The notes under the pieces are model-generated. The model was given only the letters and a program-made list of their open reading frames with translations, was not told the DNA's origin and made no database searches. 59,971 nucleotides of DNA from an uncultured Bacteroides sp. (GTDB lineage Bacteria; Bacteroidota; Bacteroidia; Bacteroidales; Bacteroidaceae). The translations under genes were made by a program, and so were the position numbers. The number at the start of each line of letters is the position of its first letter. Position 1 is the stretch's first letter. Below are positions 9,367-15,549 of this stretch, piece by piece. The stretch spans positions 1 to 59,971 of the forward strand of contig CASDXF010000023.1 in NCBI GenBank assembly GCA_949285075.1, read 5' to 3'.

Positions 9367-11262
9367 ATGAAGAAGTTAATGACCTTACTGACCGTAGCGG
9401 TCGGGATGTTCTGCGCATGTCAAGAAGAGGAAAGCGTGACACCTCAGCTAAGCGTCGCGCCAGAAGACTTGCAGCGGCTTACGGAATCTTTCGAGCCTCA
9501 GGCCGATGCTCGGGAAGTGCCTCTGAACACTAATCTTTCGGTCGTGAAAGTAGAGTCGGAAGATATCTGGTGTTGCGCCGAGGTGGTGGAGTTGGATGGA
9601 ATGCGCCTTCGCGTGGCTGTGTTTCCTAACGAAGGGTTTGAAAACCGGAGTACCGAAGTACGGCTTTTCGGAAAGGGTGTAGAAGAGATAACGATACCCA
9701 TCTCTCAGCTCTCAAGTCATCCTTCGCTGACCGTGGAAGAACGGTCGGTCCTGATAGAGGACGGTAATTTGGAATTTTCGCTAAACGTGACCAGTAACCT
9801 TGATTTCCATATAGAACGACCGGAATGGGTGGCCGATAACGCCGACAACACACCCCGGGTAGGAAACAAGGCGTATAAGTTCGTTGTCCCCGCCATCGCT
9901 TCGGGAACGGAGAGAGAAGGCGAGATTTATCTTGTTCCCGACTCGGAAGAGTTGGCCGAGTATGCGGTTACGGTTTCCGTGAGGCAGACGCAGTCTGTGC
10001 TTTATCCCGAGGTGACTACGTTCAGTCCCCTTTCCGGAAAGAGGGGAGAGAAGGTGATGCTTTCGGGAAAGAACTTTGGAACGGCGGCGGAGTTGGTAAA
10101 GGTTTATTTTAACGAAGCCGAGGCCGAGGTCAGCTCGCTTACCAACGAGACTATTGAGGTAGATGTGCCTAAAGTTGCGACGGAAGATGATTTGAGCGTT
10201 CTCCAAGCTTCCTGCCGCGTGAAGGTGGTAATCGGCGACAAGGAATATGTTTATGCGGATAATTTTACTTACGAGAAGTCGTGGTGGCTTTCTACGCTGA
10301 CCGGCGACGGGACCCAGGCCTTCAAGACGGGCGCTCTTGATGAGGCCGAGGTTTACGCCCGTTATCTTTCCATTGATAAGGAGGGGACAATCTATGCCAG
10401 TCAGCGCGATAAGGGTAATTATGTGGTAAGGATAAGCGAGAAAGAGAATTCCGTGAGCTCGCTGACCGGGAGTGCCAGCATAAGTGCGTGGACACCGAAC
10501 GGAAGTTGCGTGGCCGAGGACGGCACGTTGTACGTAGCCAATGACAAATTGAACGGTCGCAGTTTCTACGCTTTCCCGGCCACAGGCCGAGAGCCTGTAG
10601 AGCATACCGTAGAGTACGCTGAAGGCGTACCTTCGAGTAGCCTGTACACGTACCGTATTCTGCAAAGCCCGAAGGACCACAATCTCTATCTCATTGCCGG
10701 ACACAACAACGGGCCTATAATGAAAGTAAACATTGAGCCTAAGGAAACCGGAGGAACAGTGCACGAGGGTGAGCTGCTTTACGCTTGGGGGAAGAATCCT
10801 TATTGGTACTCGGCCTCGTTCGACGCGACGGGAGACTTCCTGTATGTCATGGCCAATAACGCTTCTATCGGATATGGACTGTACAGGTTGGATATGAACA
10901 ACGTGGAGGATGGCGTAGTGCGCCTGAGCGATAATAGTCAGGGTGGGGCGGCCAACGCCGAAAGCCTGCGTGACGGAGCGCTGAGCCAAGCCACTTTTGG
11001 ACAATCGTGGGACATGACTTTCGGACGCGACGGTAAGCTTTACATTTCTGACGCGACCAACCATGTAGTCCGTAAAGTGGATTTGCAGGCGGGCGTCGTA
11101 GAAACCTTGTGCGGATTGAAGGGTGTTCAGAGCAGTGTCGACGGTCCCGCTGAAAAGGCCACGCTGAACGCTCCGCGCGGATTGGCGTGGAATCCTCAGG
11201 GTACGGTGCTTTATATTGGCGAGTTCAATGGGGCCCGCATTCGTAAATGGGCCTTTGAGTGA
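9367..11262 (+). CDS. BACON-like/IPT-NHL repeat surface lipoprotein
   Basis: 631 residues. Lipoprotein leader ending at Cys18 (MFCAC). Two BACON-like beta-sandwich segments (about 25-120 and 120-215), an IPT/TIG domain (about 215-300, 'VTTFSPLSGKRGEKVMLSGKNFG'), then NHL propeller blades to the end ('GRDGKLYISDATNHVVRKVDL', 'GTVLYIGEFNGARIRKW'). It is a longer paralogue of the gene at 491, so the two NHL/IPT proteins bracket SusCD locus 1. It is the last gene of the operon; a long hairpin begins 47 bp after its stop. Confidence 0.82.
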   Translation: MKKLMTLLTVAVGMFCACQEEESVTPQLSVAPEDLQRLTESFEPQADAREVPLNTNLSVVKVESEDIWCCAEVVELDGMRLRVAVFPNEGFENRSTEVRLFGKGVEEITIPISQLSSHPSLTVEERSVLIEDGNLEFSLNVTSNLDFHIERPEWVADNADNTPRVGNKAYKFVVPAIASGTEREGEIYLVPDSEELAEYAVTVSVRQTQSVLYPEVTTFSPLSGKRGEKVMLSGKNFGTAAELVKVYFNEAEAEVSSLTNETIEVDVPKVATEDDLSVLQASCRVKVVIGDKEYVYADNFTYEKSWWLSTLTGDGTQAFKTGALDEAEVYARYLSIDKEGTIYASQRDKGNYVVRISEKENSVSSLTGSASISAWTPNGSCVAEDGTLYVANDKLNGRSFYAFPATGREPVEHTVEYAEGVPSSSLYTYRILQSPKDHNLYLIAGHNNGPIMKVNIEPKETGGTVHEGELLYAWGKNPYWYSASFDATGDFLYVMANNASIGYGLYRLDMNNVEDGVVRLSDNSQGGAANAESLRDGALSQATFGQSWDMTFGRDGKLYISDATNHVVRKVDLQAGVVETLCGLKGVQSSVDGPAEKATLNAPRGLAWNPQGTVLYIGEFNGARIRKWAFE

Positions 11263-11308
11263 TTCTTTCGCCGTTGTAGCCTGAAGGTTCAGGCGTAGGG
11301 AATGGAGA

Positions 11309-11362
11309 AAGCCGCTTTTGGATTTATCGCATGAGTGAAGGCGATGGATTTAGAAGCGGCTT
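11309..11362 (+). terminator. 22-bp-stem hairpin after SusCD locus 1
   Basis: Arms 11309-11330 and 11341-11362 pair along 22 positions in RNA (five as G-U), with a 10-nt loop. A smaller hairpin (GCCTGAA/TTCAGGC) lies at about 11279-11294. There is no strong U-tract, so it may be a processing or stability stem rather than a classical intrinsic terminator. Confidence 0.6.
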
Positions 11363-11420
11363 CTGGCGTTTATGCGCTACCCTATGTGTGTCAGGCTTGC
11401 TTCAGGGAAGATTTTAGGTG

Positions 11421-11502
11421 GCTAACGCCTGTTAGCCGGGGAGCTAACTATCGTTAGCCGATAAGCTAACAACTGTTAGCCGAGCGGCTAACGGCCGTTA
11501 GC
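11421..11502. repeat. array of four 16-bp palindromes with exact 22-bp period
   Basis: Four copies of GCTAAC-N4-GTTAGC start at 11421, 11443, 11465 and 11487. The arms are invariant, the 4-nt centres all differ (GCCT, TATC, AACT, GGCC), and the 6-nt linkers vary (CGGGGA, CGATAA, CGAGCG). It lies 59 bp beyond the locus 1 hairpin. The function is unknown; it could bind a dimeric protein on one face of the helix or form serial hairpins in RNA. Confidence 0.9.
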
Positions 11503-11742
11503 CACATGACGGTGCGGGCTTTCTTTCGCGTGCATGGCGGGTGAAGCGTGTTGGGCTTTGCTTTATTTTCGTCCTGACGCGGCTTGGATTGACCCGCGGG
11601 TGGCCCGGGTAGCGCTTGATGCTTTCCGGTGTGCGTTATGGGCTTCTGTGCCTTTCGGAGACGGCGGATGGCGGCATAAGGCGTATAACGCGTTTTTTGA
11701 TGGATAGGGATTGAACTTTTTCGCGCCCGTTTTTGTCTTTTA

Positions 11743-11812
11743 TATTGTTATTTAGATGCCTCTTTTTGTTAAAGGTTGCGGGCGATGCTCCAGACTTGTC
11801 TAAATAACAATA
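11743..11812. repeat. perfect 14-bp inverted repeat with 42-nt spacer
   Basis: TATTGTTATTTAGA at 11743-11756 and its exact reverse complement at 11799-11812. It lies about 40 bp upstream of the probable promoter of the 11890 gene. It could be a paired operator, a looped RNA/DNA structure or the ends of a 70-bp element. No target-site duplication is evident. Confidence 0.8.
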
Positions 11813-11852
11813 ATAAAATATGGCGTGGCCGCGCTCTATTTGTGGGCCATTA

Positions 11853-11860
11853 TATATTTG
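11853..11860 (+). promoter_or_regulatory. -7 box (TATATTTG) for the 11890 gene
   Basis: Exact match to the Bacteroides TAnnTTTG element, 30 bp before the ATG. The -33 element is not clear, so this rests on the -7 box alone. Confidence 0.45.
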
Positions 11861-11889
11861 TGCTTGTTAAACCCTAAAAAAGAACCTGT

Positions 11890-12549
11890 ATGAAAAGAAA
11901 GGTAAACACTCTTCCGGCGGCTCTGCTGCTTACGCTGACCGCCTGCTCCGCATCCGGAGACACCTCTTCCAAAGGCGTTGTCGTGGACGCTACGATGAAC
12001 ACGCTCACGATTGTGAACGAGAAGGGCGACACCCTGTCGTTCGGCACGGCGGAGGCCGACCGCTCTCAGGCGAACGGCCTGCTGATAGGGGACACCATCG
12101 AGGTGTTCTATAAGGGCAACTCCACCCAGACGCTGTTGGCCGACAGCCTCGTGCTGCGCTCGCGCAAGCCGATAGACACCTCCGACGGGCTCGGCGCGTA
12201 CCTTGTCCGCACCTACGAGGGACTGCTTCCCGCCGCTGACGGCCCGGGCATACGCTACACCTTGACCGTGAACAGCCGCGAGCATAGCGGTGACGGCACG
12301 TTCTCGCTCATCATGACCTATCTGGAGGCGGAGAACGGGGAAGACCGCTCGTTCACCTACGAAGGCAAGCGGCTGACGCTGCGCGGAACGCCCGACAACA
12401 ATGACGCTACCGTGTGGCAGTTCATCGCCGACGACGGGAAGGATACGTTCAGCTTCTTGGTAGAGTCGGACACGACCCTCACGCTGCTGAACGACCAGTT
12501 CCAACGGAACGACTCGAAGCTAAACTATACGTTGGTCAGGACGAACTGA
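11890..12549 (+). CDS. lipoprotein with NlpE N-domain-like module lacking its cysteines
   Basis: 219 residues, lipobox LTAC (Cys19). An N-terminal small beta-domain (about 27-95: 'GVVVDATMNTLTIVNEKGDTL') is followed by about 110-217, which resembles the lipocalin-like N-domain of the envelope-stress lipoprotein NlpE. The tell-tale segment YEGLLPAADGPGI corresponds to the family's LPCADCPGI, but both CxxC cysteines are replaced (Ala and Gly). Loss of the pair argues against copper binding or disulfide sensing. It has its own putative promoter and a strong hairpin downstream, so it is probably monocistronic. The family assignment is by motif memory. Confidence 0.55.
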   Translation: MKRKVNTLPAALLLTLTACSASGDTSSKGVVVDATMNTLTIVNEKGDTLSFGTAEADRSQANGLLIGDTIEVFYKGNSTQTLLADSLVLRSRKPIDTSDGLGAYLVRTYEGLLPAADGPGIRYTLTVNSREHSGDGTFSLIMTYLEAENGEDRSFTYEGKRLTLRGTPDNNDATVWQFIADDGKDTFSFLVESDTTLTLLNDQFQRNDSKLNYTLVRTN

Positions 12550-12601
12550 GGCGGCTGAGGTACGTCCGGCGCTGACCGGCAAGCGGCCCGCCTCACGCTA
12601 T

Positions 12602-12644
12602 ACGGCCCCCTCCCCAAGCGGCACCGCTATGGAGAGGGGGCCGT
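12602..12644. terminator. bidirectional hairpin between convergent genes
   Basis: ACGGCCCCCTC (12602-12612) pairs perfectly with GAGGGGGCCGT (12634-12644), with an inner AGCG/CGCT stem. It lies between the convergent stops at 12549 and 12800 and probably ends both transcripts. The remaining ~150 bp up to 12800 holds no gene. A minus-strand frame ending near 12693 (RTTTVTFKEDSNTGTVGYY) looks protein-like but hits a stop upstream, so it may be a decayed remnant. Confidence 0.65.
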
Positions 12645-12799
12645 AACCGTTATCATTGCTTCCGGTTTCTCTTTTCGGTCCTTGCCCAGATTCAATAGTA
12701 CCCTACCGTTCCCGTGTTGGAGTCCTCCTTGAAGGTGACGGTAGTTGTCCGTTCGGGGCGGACTTGCGGCGCGCGTATTCACGACAGGCGTATTCGCGC

Positions 12800-13576
12800 T
12801 TATCGCGAAGCCCACTTCGCGATGACCATTACGGGGCGATGGTCCGACTGCACGGGAGCGTCTACCGTATACGCGCCCTTTTCCTTCAGCGGCAGATTAG
12901 CGCTCTTGTTTACCGCGATGTAGTCTATCGTGCTTTCGGGAACATTTGCCGGGTATGTGGGCTGCGACATGTCAGTCAGAATCGTGAAATCATTCTGGAT
13001 TTCTTTCAGGAAAGGCGATTCGGGAGTCGCGTTCCAGTCGCCCGCGATGAATACCGGCTTTCCGCACCCGGCAAGCTCTTTTTGGATGAGAGGCAATGAC
13101 GCCATGCGGTCTTCGTCCGTTAGCGAGAGGTGCGTGCAGACATACACGTAATCCTTGAATTCAGCGATTAGCATGACGCGGGCTTCTTCACGTCCGGGCA
13201 GTACCCTACGGTACGCGTTCAGCGGTTTCTCTTTTGACAGGATGCCGATGCCGTACTTCCCTCCATCGTAATCGATGGCGGGCGCATAGGTATCGTACAT
13301 GTGGGCGCGTTTGGCTAACTCGCCTAATACATAAGCCCCTCCGCTCCGTTTGGTCGCACTGTCGAGCTCTTGCAGGGCCACTACATCCGGATTTTCTTTT
13401 CGGATTACCGCTGCCGTGCGGTCGTAATCTGTAGAGCCATCCATTCCGACCCCGTTCTTTACATTATAGCTCATGAAACGGGCTTCTTTCACTTCGGGTT
13501 GGCAAGCGCACAGGCCACTTAGCCAAAGGAGCCCCGCTACGCCTATCCATAATCTGTTTTTCGTAATTCTTCTCAT
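12800..13576 (-). CDS. endonuclease/exonuclease/phosphatase-family lipoprotein
   Basis: 258 residues, lipobox LCAC (Cys25). A compact EEP domain covers the rest with all usual catalytic positions: SYNVKNG near the start, ALQELD (metal Glu), CTHLSL, GDWN, TIDYI and SDHRPV at the end. A phosphodiesterase or phosphatase acting outside the cytoplasm is expected; the substrate is not predictable. It lacks the BACON domain of its relative at 8112. A canonical promoter lies 28-60 bp upstream, so it is transcribed on its own. Confidence 0.85.
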   Translation of the reverse strand: MRRITKNRLWIGVAGLLWLSGLCACQPEVKEARFMSYNVKNGVGMDGSTDYDRTAAVIRKENPDVVALQELDSATKRSGGAYVLGELAKRAHMYDTYAPAIDYDGGKYGIGILSKEKPLNAYRRVLPGREEARVMLIAEFKDYVYVCTHLSLTDEDRMASLPLIQKELAGCGKPVFIAGDWNATPESPFLKEIQNDFTILTDMSQPTYPANVPESTIDYIAVNKSANLPLKEKGAYTVDAPVQSDHRPVMVIAKWASR

Positions 13577-13603
13577 GCTTTTGTGAGGTATTAACTAGAT
13601 GCA

Positions 13604-13635
13604 CAAATGTAGTTAGAATCTGCTGAATGGGCAAA
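13604..13635 (-). promoter_or_regulatory. canonical Bacteroides promoter for the EEP lipoprotein
   Basis: On the minus strand, TTTG (13635-13632) is followed by exactly 20 bp and TACATTTG (13611-13604), both matching the -33/-7 consensus. Transcription should start about 20 nt before the ATG at 13576. Confidence 0.75.
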
Positions 13636-13651
13636 TTTCACTCATGACATC

Positions 13652-13790
13652 TTTATTATCAGCGCTTTACATACCGGTTGAGAAACAGGGCTGTTTCTCG
13701 TGAGCCGCTGCCCTGTTTCTCGCGAGCCGCAGGGCTAGCTCTCGTGAGCCGTAGGGCAGGCTGACAAACGGAGAAGGGCTAACGTGAATC
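13652..13790. repeat. dispersed 22-bp-unit intergenic element, copy A
   Basis: Full-length copy (about 139 bp). Conserved left end TTATTATCAGCGCTTTA-N-CCGGTTGAGAAACAG, then 22-bp units starting at 13688, 13710 and 13732 (pattern GSSCTRTTTCTCGYGAGCCGYA), then right end GGCTGACAAACGGAGAAGG...AACGTGAATC. It lies in a 378-bp gap between codirectional minus-strand genes that also holds the 13604 promoter and the 13905 terminator. Confidence 0.85.
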
Positions 13791-13904
13791 TGCGTGAAGT
13801 TCGCGCATGGACGGAGGCGGCTTCCAAGCGGACGAAGCCTTGCGATTAGTGCCGCGTTTCTCATTCTTATTGGTTATGCGCTTGCAATGGATGGGAAAAA
13901 ATAA

Positions 13905-13940
13905 AACCGTGATACACACGGGTCGGCGTGTATCACGGTT
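13905..13940 (-). terminator. intrinsic terminator after the lipocalin/NlpE-C gene
   Basis: A 13-bp perfect stem (13905-13917 with 13928-13940) and 10-nt loop. On the minus strand it is followed by a run of U (A-rich at 13896-13906 on the plus strand). It begins 14 bp past the stop of the 13955 gene. Confidence 0.85.
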
Positions 13941-13954
13941 GACGTATTTGTGGC

Positions 13955-14620
13955 TTATCGCAAGGTTAGCTTGTTGACCTTGATGACGTGGTAGACTCCG
14001 GCGTAATCCTTAGCGAAACCCTCCTCGCTCTTGCCCTTGTTCTCTACCTCCAGTTCGGCGTATACGGGCGTGCCGTTCTTGACGCCTTTGGTCAGCTCGT
14101 CGTAGCGGGCGGTAAGGTCTCCGCTCTTGTCTATCACCCAGTAGGCGAGCGTATCGCCTTCGGCGGTAAAGGAGCGTACCTCATGTCCGAGGACGAGCGT
14201 CCCCTTAACCGGAATGGCTTCTGCGGGAGTGTCGCTCTGCGAGAGCGTTTCTATCGAGTCCTTTGCTATCCGGGTGTACGTGCGTGCCTGCGTTCCCTTT
14301 TTCAGGATGAGCTGGTCGGCCGACAGCCCTTCAATGACGAGCGTGTCCGTAAAGGAAATCGTCTGATGGTTTCCCACGCTTTTTCCGGAGAGGATAAGCG
14401 AGTTGCCCTTCTTCTCCCACGATTCGTACAGCAGCGTAGCCATGTTGATGGAGCTTGCCTTTCCGTTCTCTTCGAGGGTAAATCCCTGCTTCATGTTTTC
14501 CATACCGGGCACGGGTTCTACCCATGAGCCTTCGATTTTCGCGCCTTGCTCGCAAGCCGTCAGCAGCCCTGTGAGCGCGATGGCCATAGCCATGCTTCCT
14601 TTAAAGAATAGAGTTTTCAT
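13955..14620 (-). CDS. lipocalin-like lipoprotein with NlpE C-terminal OB-like domain
   Basis: 221 residues, lipobox LTAC (Cys23). N-terminal lipocalin-type domain (about 28-120: 'IEGSWVEPVPGMENMKQGFTL...'), then a domain (about 135-221) with the NlpE-C pattern: VKGTLVLGHEVRSF, YWVIDKSGDL, PVYAELEV, YAGVYHVIKV. The cysteine found in the classical NlpE C-domain FTDC segment is absent here (FTAEGD). It follows the META gene by 25 bp, so the two form an operon. Probable envelope lipoprotein; no enzymatic residues seen. Confidence 0.6.
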   Translation of the reverse strand: MKTLFFKGSMAMAIALTGLLTACEQGAKIEGSWVEPVPGMENMKQGFTLEENGKASSINMATLLYESWEKKGNSLILSGKSVGNHQTISFTDTLVIEGLSADQLILKKGTQARTYTRIAKDSIETLSQSDTPAEAIPVKGTLVLGHEVRSFTAEGDTLAYWVIDKSGDLTARYDELTKGVKNGTPVYAELEVENKGKSEEGFAKDYAGVYHVIKVNKLTLR

Positions 14621-14645
14621 GCTTGTTTGTTTTTGATTAATATGT

Positions 14646-15434
14646 TTATTTTTGGGTTAGTTCCAGTACTTGAGCTCCGCCGGCCGTGAAGAGCGCCACG
14701 CGCTTGTTCTTCAGCTTTCCGAAAGTCTTCACGCCGCTTAGGGCGGAGAGGATGTTGTTCTCTACCTCCATGTTAGGGCAGGCCATCCGCGTGGCGGCTA
14801 CGGGTGGTATGGAGATGGACACTTTCTCCCCCTCGTTGATGTTCAGCTTGCCCATGAAGCGGTTGCATCCGCTGTAGCCGTTAATCTTCTTCTCCGTGAA
14901 GTCGAACGCGATGAAAGGCTTCTCTCCGGCCGTTTCCGGAAGCGGTTCGCCGAAGACCTTCACTACGGTCCATTCGCCTTGTAGCTCGTCCGTTGTCATG
15001 GGATAGCATCTCTTCTCCAGTCCGACAACAGCCTTTTTGTTGCCGTCGTACAGGACGATTTCGTCCTTGCCCGATTTCCGGTAAGTCTTAGCCTGCGACA
15101 GCGCCGCGAGCACCTCCTTCTCGGTCTCCATTCCGGGGCCGGCCATCATGGTGCTCGCCATCTGCTTGAAGGTGATTTCCCCGGGCTTCGCCTTCAGGTC
15201 TAAGGAAGACATAATCCGGTTGCATCCGCTGTTGCCGTAGATTCTTCCGGCCTCGGTGTCGAATCCGATGAAGGGCTGCGTCGCTCCCTTCTCGATGCTC
15301 AGGGGTTGGTTGTTGATGCTTGTGATGTTCCACTCGCCTTCGATGTCGGCGATAGACGCCGCGTTCTTTGTCGTGCGGCATGAAGAGAAAAGCGACAAAG
15401 CCATACATGCGGAAATAATAAAAGATTTGTTCAT
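14646..15434 (-). CDS. lipoprotein with two META (HslJ-like) domains
   Basis: 262 residues from the ATG at 15434, chosen because it starts a lipoprotein leader (FSSC, Cys19); the frame extends 22 codons further upstream without one. Two META domains in tandem (about 28-140 and 150-262), each with the GNSGCNR/GYSGCNR signature. In the second, the late TRMACPNME segment is typical; in the first, that cysteine is replaced (TMMAGPGME). META proteins such as HslJ are linked to envelope stress, heat and novobiocin resistance. First gene of a two-gene operon with 13955. Confidence 0.8.
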   Translation of the reverse strand: MNKSFIISACMALSLFSSCRTTKNAASIADIEGEWNITSINNQPLSIEKGATQPFIGFDTEAGRIYGNSGCNRIMSSLDLKAKPGEITFKQMASTMMAGPGMETEKEVLAALSQAKTYRKSGKDEIVLYDGNKKAVVGLEKRCYPMTTDELQGEWTVVKVFGEPLPETAGEKPFIAFDFTEKKINGYSGCNRFMGKLNINEGEKVSISIPPVAATRMACPNMEVENNILSALSGVKTFGKLKNKRVALFTAGGAQVLELTQK

Positions 15435-15456
15435 AATTACTGTTTTATGTGGAAAC

Positions 15457-15485
15457 AAAAAGGAATGACCGATGTTCGGCCATTC
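15457..15485 (-). terminator. intrinsic terminator downstream of polA
   Basis: GAATGACCG (15463-15471) pairs with CGGCCATTC (15477-15485, one G-U) with a 5-nt loop. The minus-strand RNA then runs into a U-rich tail (15457-15461). It lies between the polA stop and the META gene start, so it may end polA mRNA or attenuate read-through into the META operon. Confidence 0.7.
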
Positions 15486-15549
15486 GCTGTTTTTATACAA
15501 TAAATGTCTATACGGCGGATTTATTGCGGGGCGTTGTGTTAATAAGACT

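Larger units (their letters stand above)
11503..11889. other. intergenic region before the NlpE-like gene
   Basis: No gene seen. It contains a perfect 14-bp inverted repeat (11743-11756 and 11799-11812) around a 42-nt spacer. It also contains an exact -7-type box, TATATTTG at 11853-11860, 30 bp before the next start; no well-spaced TTTG lies upstream of that box. Other sequence is unremarkable. Confidence 0.6.

Noticed and set aside
12669-12780. Minus-strand fragment ending RTTTVTFKEDSNTGTVGYY
   Set aside because: It looks like a protein C-terminus, but a stop lies about 28 codons upstream and no start is evident; too short to call more than a possible remnant.
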